A DNA stretch of 64,000 nucleotides, from assembly GCF_002096335.1 (NCBI RefSeq), contig NZ_NCUW01000029.1:1-64000 (forward strand), written 5' to 3'. The notes under the pieces were generated by a model. That model saw only the letters and a program-made list of their open reading frames with translations, was not told where the DNA came from and made no database searches. Positions 26,567-35,808 of the stretch are shown one piece after another. The position numbers and the translations under genes are program-made. Every line of letters begins with the position of its first letter. Position 1 is the first letter of the stretch. This DNA comes from Streptococcus oralis subsp. dentisani (GTDB lineage: Bacteria; Bacillota; Bacilli; Lactobacillales; Streptococcaceae).

Positions 26567-28417
26567 TTACTCAGCATGGGTTGTCTCATTTGCAAAAGAA
26601 ATAATCGCTTCTTTGAGCTCATCTCCACTGAGTGAACGGAATTCTTCAATCTTTTGATCAATGGCTTCTAGCGGCATCACGTTTACCTTACCAACGAAAA
26701 TCTTGTCCATAACTTGGTTATCAACCAATTCGGTCGAAACCAAGAGTTCTTCATAGAGTTTTTCACCTGGTCGGATACCGACCTCAACGATTGGAATTTC
26801 ACTTTCTGTATGCCCACTTAGAAGCACCATTTTCTTGGCTAAGTCATAGATCTTGACTGGTTTGCCCATATCAAGGATAAAGACTTCTCCATCCTTGGCA
26901 TAAGCGCCAGCATGGATTACTAGACGGCTGGCTTCTGGAATGGTCATGAAGTAACGTGTCATACGGAAGTCTGTCACCGTTACAGGGCCACCTTCAGCAA
27001 TCTGACGTTCAAAGACAGGAATCACGCTACCACGACTACCGAGAACATTCCCAAAACGAACTGCACAGTAGGTTGATTTGCTACGTTGGTTAAATCCAGT
27101 GACAATTAACTCTGCCACGCGCTTGGTTGCGCCCATAACGTTCGGTGGATTGACCGCCTTGTCAGTCGAAATCATGACCATCTTAGGTACTTTGGCTGCA
27201 TCAACAGCCTTGGCAACATTGTAGGTTCCGAGGATATTGTTCTTGAAGGCTTCTTTTGGATTGCGCTCCATCATCGGAACGTGTTTGTGAGCAGCAGCAT
27301 GGTAAACAATGGCTGGTTTGTACTGCTCAAACACCTGCAAAAGACGGTCATAGTCCTGAATATCTGCAATAACAGGAACATAATCAATCCCTTGGAATGT
27401 ACGGATCAATTCATGATAAACGAGATAGATTGAGTTTTCACCATGTCCAAGCAAGACAATACGCTCGGGATTGAAGCGACTAACCTGGCGACAAATCTCC
27501 GAACCAATCGAACCACCTGCTCCTGTCACCAAGATAGTCTTACCTGTAAGCTCTGCACCAAGACGGGATTCGTCGAGACGGATTTCCTGACGCCCCAAAA
27601 GGTCTGTGATGTCAATTTTCTGGAAACCACTACCTGGTTGGTGAAGTCCCTGAACGACTGTCTCAACCTTGGGCATCTTGTAACATTTGATACCTAGTTT
27701 ATTACACATCTGCAGGATACGTTCGTACTCTGATGGATCAAGCGAAGGGATGGCTACGATGACGCGCTCGATTTGGTGGCGTTTGGCCAAGTCAGGCAGA
27801 TTGTCATAAGAGCCCAAAACTGGGATTCCACCAAGTTTTTGCCCTTTTTTCTTTTCATCATTGTCCAAAATCCCTACTAACTCAAGGTCGCTAGTCGGAT
27901 GTTGGTAGCTGTTCATAAAGAGGGCGCCACCATCACCAGCACCAATCAAGAAAGTACGGCGGTGTTCGCCATCCCCACTTCCCTGCTTGCGCTTAGAATA
28001 AATCAACTGCCAAGTGATACGAGGGAGTAAGATGAGAAAAGTACTCAATAAGATAAAGAGTATGATGAACCGGATAGAAAATAGAGGAAGAAAAGCGTAG
28101 CAAATTCCATAGGAAAACACACTACTGAGCATCACTCCGAAAAAGATTTTCATAAAATCCGTAATCTTGCTGTAACGACTAATACTCGCATTGAGCCCCC
28201 AAAATCCAATCATGATTTGATAGAAGAGGAAGGCCAAACCAGTATAGATAACATAGTCCACAGGCGCTGGGTTAATCAAGCCATAAAAGAGAATGTAGGA
28301 CACAATGATGGAAACCACCATACTAACAATGTCAAATACACCCCAAAACACCTGTTTTTGCTGTTTATTTAAAATTTCAACCAGATCAATCACGTAATCT
28401 GTTAATTTTTTATTCAT
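26567..28417 (-). CDS. Membrane-bound UDP-sugar 4,6-dehydratase (CapD/PglF/WbpM family)
   Basis: 616 aa. Four N-terminal TM helices (residues ~18-130), a first Rossmann-like segment with IGAGDGGALF, and a second with TGAGGSIGSEICR (NAD binding). The active-site segment STDKAVNPPNVMGATKR has Met instead of the usual Tyr, as in PglF/WbpM. Converts UDP-GlcNAc to a 4-keto-6-deoxy sugar. In pneumococcus the equivalent gene, as I recall, feeds the AATGal sugar of teichoic acid. Next to a GT2 gene on the same strand (81 bp apart), which fits one pathway. Confidence 0.9.
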   Translation of the reverse strand: MNKKLTDYVIDLVEILNKQQKQVFWGVFDIVSMVVSIIVSYILFYGLINPAPVDYVIYTGLAFLFYQIMIGFWGLNASISRYSKITDFMKIFFGVMLSSVFSYGICYAFLPLFSIRFIILFILLSTFLILLPRITWQLIYSKRKQGSGDGEHRRTFLIGAGDGGALFMNSYQHPTSDLELVGILDNDEKKKGQKLGGIPVLGSYDNLPDLAKRHQIERVIVAIPSLDPSEYERILQMCNKLGIKCYKMPKVETVVQGLHQPGSGFQKIDITDLLGRQEIRLDESRLGAELTGKTILVTGAGGSIGSEICRQVSRFNPERIVLLGHGENSIYLVYHELIRTFQGIDYVPVIADIQDYDRLLQVFEQYKPAIVYHAAAHKHVPMMERNPKEAFKNNILGTYNVAKAVDAAKVPKMVMISTDKAVNPPNVMGATKRVAELIVTGFNQRSKSTYCAVRFGNVLGSRGSVIPVFERQIAEGGPVTVTDFRMTRYFMTIPEASRLVIHAGAYAKDGEVFILDMGKPVKIYDLAKKMVLLSGHTESEIPIVEVGIRPGEKLYEELLVSTELVDNQVMDKIFVGKVNVMPLEAIDQKIEEFRSLSGDELKEAIISFANETTHAE

Positions 28418-28498
28418 AGGAATTTACTCCCCCTTAAAAGAATGCAAATAAATATATTGTTATTATAACATTTTTTGGCTGTTTTATCTTTTACAAGC

Positions 28499-29329
28499 CT
28501 ACTTATTTTTTCTTAATAATTTCACAAAAATAAACTGACGTACAAAACCTGGACAAAGTGCGACGACCGCCTGAATAGCAATGCTTTTCGCATATTCCAT
28601 GTAGGAAATTTGGCCTCTTTCAAGCATGCGTTGACGAGCTTGACGATAGAGTTTGAGGTAGCGCAAACCGCCTCGACGCTCAAACATCCCTGCGCCCACA
28701 CGAACCTTACACAAGATTTGATCCAAGTTTCCAGTCTTAGCTCCTGCGGCAATCATATTGAGCCAGAGAAGGTCATCTTCCATATAAAGCCCATCTTCGT
28801 AGTTGCCCGCCTTGAGAACCATATCCTTCTTGAACATGACAGTCATGTGGTTGAAGGCACTTCTCATCCTTTGGTAAGCCACAATATCTGCGTGCTGAGT
28901 TGGAACACGACGGTAAGACACAATCTCGTCAGGATTGTCAATAAATTCTGCAATATGTCCACCTAAGAGATCTAGATTTTCCTCTTCCATTAGTTGGACT
29001 TGCTTTTCAAAGCGGTCAGCTACCGCTATATCATCTGTATCCATGCGAGCGATGATATCGTACTGACACTGTAACACACCGTATCGAAGAGCCAAACCTA
29101 AACCTTGATTTTCTTCTAAGGGGCACCGTTTAACTGGAATCTCTGACTGAGTTTCCACTTCATCTAGCACCTGATAGAGTTCTGGTGTAAGAGGCCCATC
29201 CTCTACGAGAACAATCTCACTTGGTTTCAAGGTCTGGTTTTGAACACTTTTGATGGCATCTCTCAAAAATGTCGGATTTTCCTTTACATAGACCGACATT
29301 AAGACGCTGATTTTTTGCTTTTCAGACAC
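28499..29329 (-). CDS. Family 2 glycosyltransferase
   Basis: 276 aa GT-A fold. N-terminal KISVLMSVYVKENPTFLRDA, VLVEDGPLT and the DxD motif ARMDTDD near residue 97; GHIAEFIDNP and MEDDLLW follow. It transfers a sugar from a nucleotide donor. Beside the 4,6-dehydratase gene; a role in wall polysaccharide or teichoic acid assembly is inferred. Acceptor unknown. Confidence 0.88.
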   Translation of the reverse strand: MSEKQKISVLMSVYVKENPTFLRDAIKSVQNQTLKPSEIVLVEDGPLTPELYQVLDEVETQSEIPVKRCPLEENQGLGLALRYGVLQCQYDIIARMDTDDIAVADRFEKQVQLMEEENLDLLGGHIAEFIDNPDEIVSYRRVPTQHADIVAYQRMRSAFNHMTVMFKKDMVLKAGNYEDGLYMEDDLLWLNMIAAGAKTGNLDQILCKVRVGAGMFERRGGLRYLKLYRQARQRMLERGQISYMEYAKSIAIQAVVALCPGFVRQFIFVKLLRKNK

Positions 29330-29551
29330 AGTTTTTCTCCAATTTATAGATTTCCTTCCACTATTTTATCACAAAATTTCCTAGTTTCCTATTTTTATCT
29401 CAAATCAAGAAAAATTCTAGTAAAGAAATCTGTCCCTTTTCACTCTATTTTCAGTTAAATCGTTCTAGCTTTCTTAGCAGTCCTCTCCTTGACATTATAA
29501 GGAAAAAACCTTAAAATAAGCTGTTATTAAAATCATCTTATCGAGGTTTTT

Positions 29552-30718
29552 ATGAAAAAACGATCACTCTTTTTTGTTCTAGGAATTGTCTTAATCGGGA
29601 CCGTTTTACGCTCTCCTTTTACTGCTCTGCCAACTATTTTAGGAGATATTGCTCAGGGATTAGGAGTCGAGGTCAGCTCTCTCGGGATTTTAACCAGTCT
29701 CCCTCTCTTGATGTTTGCTCTTTTCTCTGCTTTTGCAAGCCGCTTGGCACAAAAAATCGGGTTAGAGCACCTCTTTACTTACTGTCTCCTCCTCTTAACT
29801 GTTGGATCTGTCATTCGAATTTTCAATCTTCCCCTTCTCTATCTAGGAACTCTGATCATCGGAGCGAGCATCGCCATTTTCAATGTACTCCTCCCAAGTA
29901 TGATTCAGGCAAATCAGCCTCAAAAAATCAGTCTCCTAACAACGCTCTATGTCACTGCCATGGGAATTTCGACAGCTATCGCTTCTTATCTTTCTGTCCC
30001 TATCACCCAAGCTAGTTCTTGGAAGGGCCTCATCCTCGTTCTCAGCTTTCTCTGTCTGGTCACTCTGCTAGTCTGGTTACCAAATCATCGCCACAACCAC
30101 CACCTAGAAAGCCAAAAAGAAAAGCAAGTCAAAAAGAATATTCTAAAAAGTAAAGATGTCTGGGCTATCATTATCTTTGGCGGGCTTCAGTCCTTGCTCT
30201 TTTATACAAGTATGACCTGGTTGCCAACTATGGCTGTTAGTGCTGGTCTTTCTAATAGTGATGCGGCTCTTCTGGCTTCTATCTTCTCGCTGATTAGCAT
30301 TCCTTTTTCAATGACTGTTCCAAGTCTGACGACTCATCTGTCAGATGGTCATCGTCGAATCATGCTGGCAATTATCTCTATCGCTGGTATGATGGGAATT
30401 GCCATGCTCTTGTATCCAGCCAATAATTTCCTCTACTGGTTAGTCGTCCATCTCTTGATTGGGACATCCTGCAGCGCCCTCTTCCCCTACCTCATGGTTT
30501 GCTTCTCACTTAAGACCAGCTCGCCCGAAAAGACTGCGCAACTCTCAGGTCTGGCACAAACAGGGGGCTACATCTTGGCGGCCTTTGGTCCCACCTTGTT
30601 TGGTTATAGTTTTGACCTTTTCCAATCTTGGATTCCAGCTGTCCTTGCCCTTCTAGCCATTGATATCATCATGACTATCTCACTCTTTATGGTAGATCGC
30701 GCGGATAAGATTCTTTAA
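29552..30718 (+). CDS. MFS transporter, CynX/NimT-like
   Basis: 388 aa with about twelve TM helices. N-terminal motif GTVLRSPFTALPTILGDIA is typical of CynX/NimT-like (cyanate or 2-nitroimidazole) carriers; a charged loop of repeated Lys/His lies between helices 6 and 7. Substrate unknown. Monocistronic, ended by two terminators before the repeat-protein gene. Confidence 0.87.
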   Translation: MKKRSLFFVLGIVLIGTVLRSPFTALPTILGDIAQGLGVEVSSLGILTSLPLLMFALFSAFASRLAQKIGLEHLFTYCLLLLTVGSVIRIFNLPLLYLGTLIIGASIAIFNVLLPSMIQANQPQKISLLTTLYVTAMGISTAIASYLSVPITQASSWKGLILVLSFLCLVTLLVWLPNHRHNHHLESQKEKQVKKNILKSKDVWAIIIFGGLQSLLFYTSMTWLPTMAVSAGLSNSDAALLASIFSLISIPFSMTVPSLTTHLSDGHRRIMLAIISIAGMMGIAMLLYPANNFLYWLVVHLLIGTSCSALFPYLMVCFSLKTSSPEKTAQLSGLAQTGGYILAAFGPTLFGYSFDLFQSWIPAVLALLAIDIIMTISLFMVDRADKIL

Positions 30719-30752
30719 TTATTCTAAAATACTTCTCAGATATAAACAATGC

Positions 30753-30778
30753 AAAGCCAGACTCTGTCTGGCTTTTTA
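30753..30778 (+). terminator. Terminator of the MFS gene
   Basis: AAGCCAGAC / GTCTGGCTT with TTT loop and T run. Confidence 0.85.
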
Positions 30779-30795
30779 GGCTTTTCTATCAAGAA

Positions 30796-30842
30796 AAAGC
30801 GCCATCCATCTGTTAGCAGAAAGATGGCATTTTTGATATAAT
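30796..30842 (+). promoter_or_regulatory. Second hairpin and extended -10 promoter of the repeat-protein gene
   Basis: Stem GCCATC / GATGGC at about 30801-30830, then TTTTTGATATAAT, where TGATATAAT (30834-30842) is an extended -10. It is the likely start of the 30922 transcript and the end of readthrough from the MFS gene. Confidence 0.5.
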
Positions 30843-30921
30843 AAGATGTATAGAAACTAATTCTCATGCGAAAAATAAATTAGTTTATAAGATAGCTACT
30901 ATTTCAAGCGAGGTACATAGA

Positions 30922-33759
30922 ATGGATGAACAGAAATATAATTTGGAAGAGAGTTTAGCAGAGTTAGATAAGCTCTTTTACTTATCAACCAAGGAGACAG
31001 ATAAGACTGCCTGTGAAGCTCTAGCAGAAAAAGCAAGAATAATTTATGAACAATATCCTGAATCAGAAGACATTGCGTTGCGGTATGCTGGGATTTTGGT
31101 TAATTTATCAACCAAGCAAATTGAGTTGGAAGAACTAGAGACCACTGCTGAAAAATTAGAGAATTTACAGCAAAAATTCCCTGAATCGCATGATATAGTA
31201 GAAGCATTGGCCAGGATTTTGTTCAATTTATCAATCAAGCAGACTGAGCTGAAGGAAATCGAAGCTACTGCTGAAAAATTAGAGAAATTGCAGCAAAAAT
31301 TCCATGAATCGCCTGATATAGCTTTGCCGTATGCTAGGATTTTGGTTAATTTATCAACCAAGCAGACTAAGTTGAAGGAACGGATGACTACTGCCGAAAA
31401 ATTAGAGAAATTACAGCAAAAATTTCCTGAATCGCATGATATAACAGAAGCATTGGCTATGATTTTGTTCAATTTATCAATCAAGCAGACTGAGTTGAAG
31501 GAACTAGTGACTACTGCCGAAAAATTAGAGAAATTGCAGCAAAAATTCCAGGAATCGCCTGATATAGCTTTGCAGTATGCCATGATTTTGTTCAATTTAT
31601 CAACCGAGCAGACTGAGCTGAAGGAAATCGAAGCTACTGCTAAGAAATTACAGGAATTGCAGCAAAAATTCCCTGAATCACATGATATAGCTTTGCAGTA
31701 TGCTCAGATTTTGGTTAATTTATCAACCAAGCAGATTGAGTTGAAAGAGCGGGAGGCTACTGTTGAAAAAGTACAAAGCTTGCAACAACAATTCCCTGAA
31801 TCACATGATATAGCTTTGTATCATGCCATGATTTTGTTCAATTTATCAACCAAGCAAACTGAGTTGAAGGAACTAGAGACTACTGCCAAAAAATTAGAGA
31901 AACTGAAGCAAAAATTCCCTGAATCGCCTGATATAGCTTTGCCGTATGCTAGGATTTTGGTTAATTTATCAACCAAGCAAACTAAGTTGAAGGAACTAGA
32001 GACTACTGCTGAAAAATTACGAGTCTTACAGCAAAACTTCCCTGAATCGCCTGATATAGCTTTGCCGTATGCCATGATTTTGTTCAATTTATCAACCAAG
32101 CAAACTAAGTTGAAGGAACTAGAGACTACTGCTGAAAAATTACGAGTCTTACAGCAAAACTTCCAGAAATCACATGATATAGCTTTGCAGTATGCCATGA
32201 TTTTGGTTAATTTATCAACCAAGCAAACTAAGTTGAAGGAACTAGAGACTACTGCTGAAAAATTACGAGTCTTACAGCAAAACTTCCAGAAATCACATGA
32301 TATAGCTTTGCAGTATGCCATGATTTTGTTCAATTTATCAACCGAGCAGACTGAGCTGAATAAACTCGAAGCTACTGCTAAGAAATTACAGAAATTGCAT
32401 GAACATGAACACTTCCAAGAATCTGAAGAAATCGCTTTTATATACGGCATGTTCTTAGCAATCTTATTTAATCATCAAACAGAGTTGAGTGGACGTCGGC
32501 AAACCACAAAAACAATTAAAAAACTCTATAAAAAATTTTCCAAATTTATGATACAAAATTTTGATGATCTATTTTTTAGTAATGATAATGTCTGTGATAG
32601 TGAGAAGTACATGCTATTCAACTTTATCCTAAGAGAAGGTCTTTTAAAGAATACTAAATATGCTATTTTACAAAAATGGGCAGAGCGTTATAAAGAAGAT
32701 TCGAGTGAACTAAAGAACTTGCTATCTATTTATCAACTTGTTCAGAAAATCAAGTATCAACTGGGATTAAAAGACTCAGATAAAAATCAGGTACTTAAAT
32801 TCGGCCATTACACCAAGGGAAGCACTCTCCAAATTATGTTAGATCAAGAGGAGAATGATAAGAAGGATTTTTCAGTATCTGGGAAAACTCGTTTGTATAA
32901 TGCTAATTATATGAATGATCCTGAAGAAGGAATCGTCATAGAACAGATATTGGGCTTAGATAGACGTGATGTTTTGGAACCAAGCTCATGGTTCTTAATG
33001 AGCTTTACAAACAAAACGGATGATTTGGCCATGTGGTCCCAGTATGGTGACGATGCCAAAGGTGTTTGTCTGGTACTTCGAGAAGATGATTTTTCTAGAT
33101 TTACTTCCTTTAATGATGTTTCTTGGCGTAAAGAGGCCATCCCCTTAGTAGAGACAATGAATAAGATAGAATCTACTCTCTCGTACGATTTAAAAGGCTC
33201 ACCAAATGAATTAAATAATATTAAACCAACTGTAGCTGTTAAAGATGAAGGAAAAAGATCGAAATCTGAAAAAAAAGAGAATGTACAAAAAGGGAATAGT
33301 GATTATCTCTACCGAATTGCCTATGTTAAGCATATAGAGGAAAATTTAAAACTAGAACGAACTGAACTATTTGAGAAGTCGGAAATAGAAGAATTAGAAA
33401 AATTGTTGAATAGTTTAAAAGAAAAACTAGATATCGGTTCAAAAGTCACGGAGGAGAACTATCAAAAAGCGATTTCTGACTGTATCGAAGAAATTCGCTA
33501 CTTATTTAAATCTGTCGATTACAAATATGAAAACGAACTTCGTATCTTACGCTATGCTAATCTAGACCCAAGTAATAAGGAAATCAAAATTGACAAAACC
33601 TCTGGAGTAGGTAAACTTTATATAGAACGAAAAAATTCAATTCAAATCGGTGAAGTCATTTTCGGTCCTAAGTTTCCGAATCCTGAGTACGTGACTCCTT
33701 TATTGAAACTTTTGGATAAGAAAATTAAGTATAAGAAATCTATGATAAAATTTAGATAA
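30922..33759 (+). CDS. Helical-repeat protein with C-terminal DUF2971-like domain (945 aa)
   Basis: Residues 51-503 are eleven 41-residue helical repeats (IALxYAxILxNLSTKQTxLKELETTAEKL...), a TPR-like solenoid, with a degenerate twelfth unit to about 546. From about 613 a domain of the DUF2971 kind: FGHYTKGSTLQIML (~627), NDPEEG (~665), SFTNKTDDLAMWSQYGDDAKGVCLV (~700), ENELRILRY (~872) and GEVIFGPKFPNPEY (~911). DUF2971 domains have no proven activity; the HYT start looks like the first strand of DarT/ART families, a speculation. It sits alone between an MFS gene and PadR, which are direct neighbours in pneumococcus as I recall, so it is an insertion. Its AT-rich codons and repeats differ from the flanks. 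A defence or toxin role is possible but unproven. Confidence 0.8.
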   Translation: MDEQKYNLEESLAELDKLFYLSTKETDKTACEALAEKARIIYEQYPESEDIALRYAGILVNLSTKQIELEELETTAEKLENLQQKFPESHDIVEALARILFNLSIKQTELKEIEATAEKLEKLQQKFHESPDIALPYARILVNLSTKQTKLKERMTTAEKLEKLQQKFPESHDITEALAMILFNLSIKQTELKELVTTAEKLEKLQQKFQESPDIALQYAMILFNLSTEQTELKEIEATAKKLQELQQKFPESHDIALQYAQILVNLSTKQIELKEREATVEKVQSLQQQFPESHDIALYHAMILFNLSTKQTELKELETTAKKLEKLKQKFPESPDIALPYARILVNLSTKQTKLKELETTAEKLRVLQQNFPESPDIALPYAMILFNLSTKQTKLKELETTAEKLRVLQQNFQKSHDIALQYAMILVNLSTKQTKLKELETTAEKLRVLQQNFQKSHDIALQYAMILFNLSTEQTELNKLEATAKKLQKLHEHEHFQESEEIAFIYGMFLAILFNHQTELSGRRQTTKTIKKLYKKFSKFMIQNFDDLFFSNDNVCDSEKYMLFNFILREGLLKNTKYAILQKWAERYKEDSSELKNLLSIYQLVQKIKYQLGLKDSDKNQVLKFGHYTKGSTLQIMLDQEENDKKDFSVSGKTRLYNANYMNDPEEGIVIEQILGLDRRDVLEPSSWFLMSFTNKTDDLAMWSQYGDDAKGVCLVLREDDFSRFTSFNDVSWRKEAIPLVETMNKIESTLSYDLKGSPNELNNIKPTVAVKDEGKRSKSEKKENVQKGNSDYLYRIAYVKHIEENLKLERTELFEKSEIEELEKLLNSLKEKLDIGSKVTEENYQKAISDCIEEIRYLFKSVDYKYENELRILRYANLDPSNKEIKIDKTSGVGKLYIERKNSIQIGEVIFGPKFPNPEYVTPLLKLLDKKIKYKKSMIKFR
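31072..32430 (+). repeat. Eleven in-frame 123-bp tandem repeats
   Basis: Eleven units (ten of 41 codons and a last of 43) from 31072. Units at 31978, 32101 and 32224 carry the same 60-bp core exactly (CAAACTAAGTTGAAGGAAC...), with a 123-bp period; others differ at a few codons. Recent duplications are likely, and unit number should vary between isolates. Confidence 0.88.
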
Positions 33760-33776
33760 AGACTGACAATACCCTC

Positions 33777-33806
33777 TAAACTTCTAGTTTTTACTAGGAG
33801 TTTTTT
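33777..33806 (+). terminator. Terminator of the repeat-protein gene
   Basis: ACTTCTAG / CTAGGAGT stem with T6; ends just before the PadR operator. Confidence 0.75.
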
Positions 33807-33892
33807 ATATATAAAATTTTTACACATATTTCTTGACAGGGCTTTCATATTGAGATACAATATATTTGAAAAGAGTATATATAAAATTTTTA
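33806..33892 (+). promoter_or_regulatory. padR operon promoter between two identical 17-bp operators
   Basis: TTGACA (33833-33838), 17 bp, TACAAT (33856-33861). The sequence TATATATAAAATTTTTA occurs identically at 33806-33822 and 33876-33892, 70 bp apart, one upstream of -35 and one after the start point. This is probably the PadR autoregulatory site. Confidence 0.75.
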
Positions 33893-33914
33893 TATAATAT
33901 AAAGGAGGTTTCCC

Positions 33915-34241
33915 ATGTACTTCCCAACATCCTCTGCCTTGATTGAGTTTCTCATCTTGGCTGTACTGGAGCAGGGGGATTCTTATGGTTATGAGATTAG
34001 CCAAACCATTAAGCTCATCGCCAATATCAAAGAATCTACGCTCTATCCCATTCTCAAAAAATTGGAAGCCAGTGGCTTTCTGACCACCTACTCTAGAGAG
34101 TTTCAGGGGCGTATGCGCAAATACTACTCCTTGACCAATCGGGGCGTAGAGCAGCTCATTACTCTAAAGGAAGAGTGGACGCTCTATACCGACACCGTCA
34201 ACGGCATCATAGAAGGGAGTATCCGCCATGACAAGAACTGA
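33915..34241 (+). CDS. PadR family transcriptional regulator
   Basis: 108 aa. Winged HTH: EFLILAVLEQGDSYGYEISQ and KESTLYPILKKLEASGFL, then YYSLTNRGVEQL. PadR regulators usually repress their own operon and respond to small molecules or envelope state. AAGGAGG is just upstream. Its 3' end overlaps the next gene by 14 nt, so the four downstream genes are one operon. Confidence 0.93.
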   Translation: MYFPTSSALIEFLILAVLEQGDSYGYEISQTIKLIANIKESTLYPILKKLEASGFLTTYSREFQGRMRKYYSLTNRGVEQLITLKEEWTLYTDTVNGIIEGSIRHDKN

Positions 34242-34821
34242 CTATCTGACTCAGTTAGAAACCTATCTCCATAAACTACCTGAAGTCGACCGCATCGAAG
34301 CTATGGACTACTTTAAGGAACTATTTGACGATGCAGGTCTAGAGGGCGAAGAAGAGCTCATTGCTAGTCTAGGAACACCAAAAGAAGCGGCTCATGATAT
34401 CCTCTCTAACATCCTCGATAAAAAAGTCAATGAAGCCCCTGCTCAAAAGAATGACCGCCAACTGCTACACATTGCCCTCTTGGCCTTACTAGCAGCCCCT
34501 ATCGGAATCCCTGTTGGAATTGCAATTATCTTGACCATTATCGGGCTTTTTATCGCAGCGGCCGCTGTCATTCTAGCCTTCTTTACCGTCTCTGTGACGG
34601 GTATTCTGCTGGGCGGACTCTTTATCGTAGAAAGTTTTAGCATCCTAGTAGAAGCTAAATCTGCCTTTATCTTGATTTTCGGGGCTGGTTTACTTGCCAT
34701 CGGTGCTTCTTCTCTTGTTCTACTAGGCATCTCCTATGTGGCTCGTTTCTTTGGCCTCCTGATCGTCCGCTTGGTACAATGGATTCTTAAAAAAGGAAAG
34801 AGAGGTGACAGACATGCGTAA
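34228..34821 (+). CDS. DUF1700 (HAAS-type) membrane protein
   Basis: 197 aa. N-terminal ~60 residues are the HAAS-like domain (YLTQLETYLHKLPEVDRIEAMDYF); then several TM helices from about residue 80 to 190. HAAS domains often pair with PadR, forming a sensor. Overlaps padR by 14 nt and the next gene by 17 nt. Confidence 0.88.
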   Translation: MTRTDYLTQLETYLHKLPEVDRIEAMDYFKELFDDAGLEGEEELIASLGTPKEAAHDILSNILDKKVNEAPAQKNDRQLLHIALLALLAAPIGIPVGIAIILTIIGLFIAAAAVILAFFTVSVTGILLGGLFIVESFSILVEAKSAFILIFGAGLLAIGASSLVLLGISYVARFFGLLIVRLVQWILKKGKRGDRHA

Positions 34822-35746
34822 ATTGACAAAAGGATTTCTCATTTTTGGCGTGGTTTCTACGATCCTTGGTTTTATCATGATAGTTGCAGGCGCCCAGTCC
34901 AATGGTATTCAAAGTTTGCTTGCCATGTCAAAAGACCCCGTCTATGACAATCGTATCGAAGAAGTAACCTTCGGAAGTGAAGTGGAAAAACTTGATTTGA
35001 CCCTTGAGGACCATAGCCTAACCATCACAGAGTCTGTAGATGACAAGATCCATATCACCTATCATCCTTCGGTGTCTGGTCGTCACGATTTGACTACTGG
35101 TATGAGTGACAAAACACTGAGCGTCACTGACAAACAAGCCTCCCAACATCGTTTTCTCGGTTCAGGAATCGAAAGCCTACTTCGTATTGCCAGCAGTTAT
35201 TCTCACCGTTTTGACGAAGTCATTCTCTCCCTCCCTAAAGGAAGAACTCTGAAAGCAATCACCGTTTCAGCTAATCGTCGACAGACCACTATCATTAATG
35301 CTACCCTTGAAAATGCGACCCTCAATACAAACGGATATCTCCTCCGAATTGAAGGAAGTCGTATTAAAAATAGCAAATTCACAACACCTCATATCATCAA
35401 TATCTTTAAAACAGAACTGACAGATAGTCAGGTTAAGACGGAGGGGGGACACATCTATGCTGAAAATATTCAGGTTCACGGTAAGGTTGAGCTAGACTCT
35501 CATAACCACTTAAGACTCTTTCTTTCTAAGACAGAATTCGATCGTATCAATCTAGATATGTCTTCTAAGCATGGCGGTATTTATCATAATGCACAAAGAG
35601 AACACCCTCGACAAAGAGAAAATGAACTTACCAACCCCTACAAGACAGACAAAGCAGATGTCAAGGACCTGCTCATTATAAAAGCCAATCAGGATATCTA
35701 CCTAACTAAGGAAGAAGAATACTCTACTCCACCTAGAAATCATTGA
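34805..35746 (+). CDS. DUF4097 / LiaG-like surface protein
   Basis: 313 aa. One N-terminal TM helix (residues ~10-30), then a beta-helical DUF4097-type domain (KLDLTLEDHSLTI, LPKGRTLKAITVSANRRQTT, ATLENATLNTNGYLLRIEGS). Located outside the membrane. Third gene of the PadR operon; likely an envelope-stress component. Confidence 0.82.
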   Translation: MTDMRKLTKGFLIFGVVSTILGFIMIVAGAQSNGIQSLLAMSKDPVYDNRIEEVTFGSEVEKLDLTLEDHSLTITESVDDKIHITYHPSVSGRHDLTTGMSDKTLSVTDKQASQHRFLGSGIESLLRIASSYSHRFDEVILSLPKGRTLKAITVSANRRQTTIINATLENATLNTNGYLLRIEGSRIKNSKFTTPHIINIFKTELTDSQVKTEGGHIYAENIQVHGKVELDSHNHLRLFLSKTEFDRINLDMSSKHGGIYHNAQREHPRQRENELTNPYKTDKADVKDLLIIKANQDIYLTKEEEYSTPPRNH

Positions 35747-35808
35747 CAAAAACGCTTTCATCTGCTAGTCTAAAGATAGAAAATGACCATAAAAAAGGAG
35801 GTTCCACC

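Noticed and set aside
31072-32430. CRISPR-like periodic repeat
   Set aside because: Units are contiguous, 123 bp and in frame, with no unique spacers; it is coding.
31044-32450. Long minus-strand frames (183 and 209 aa) over the 123-bp repeats
   Set aside because: They mirror the repeat array on the other strand and have no ribosome site or domain.
33642-34004. 120-aa minus-strand frame over the padR promoter
   Set aside because: Covers the promoter and antisense coding on both sides; not a gene.
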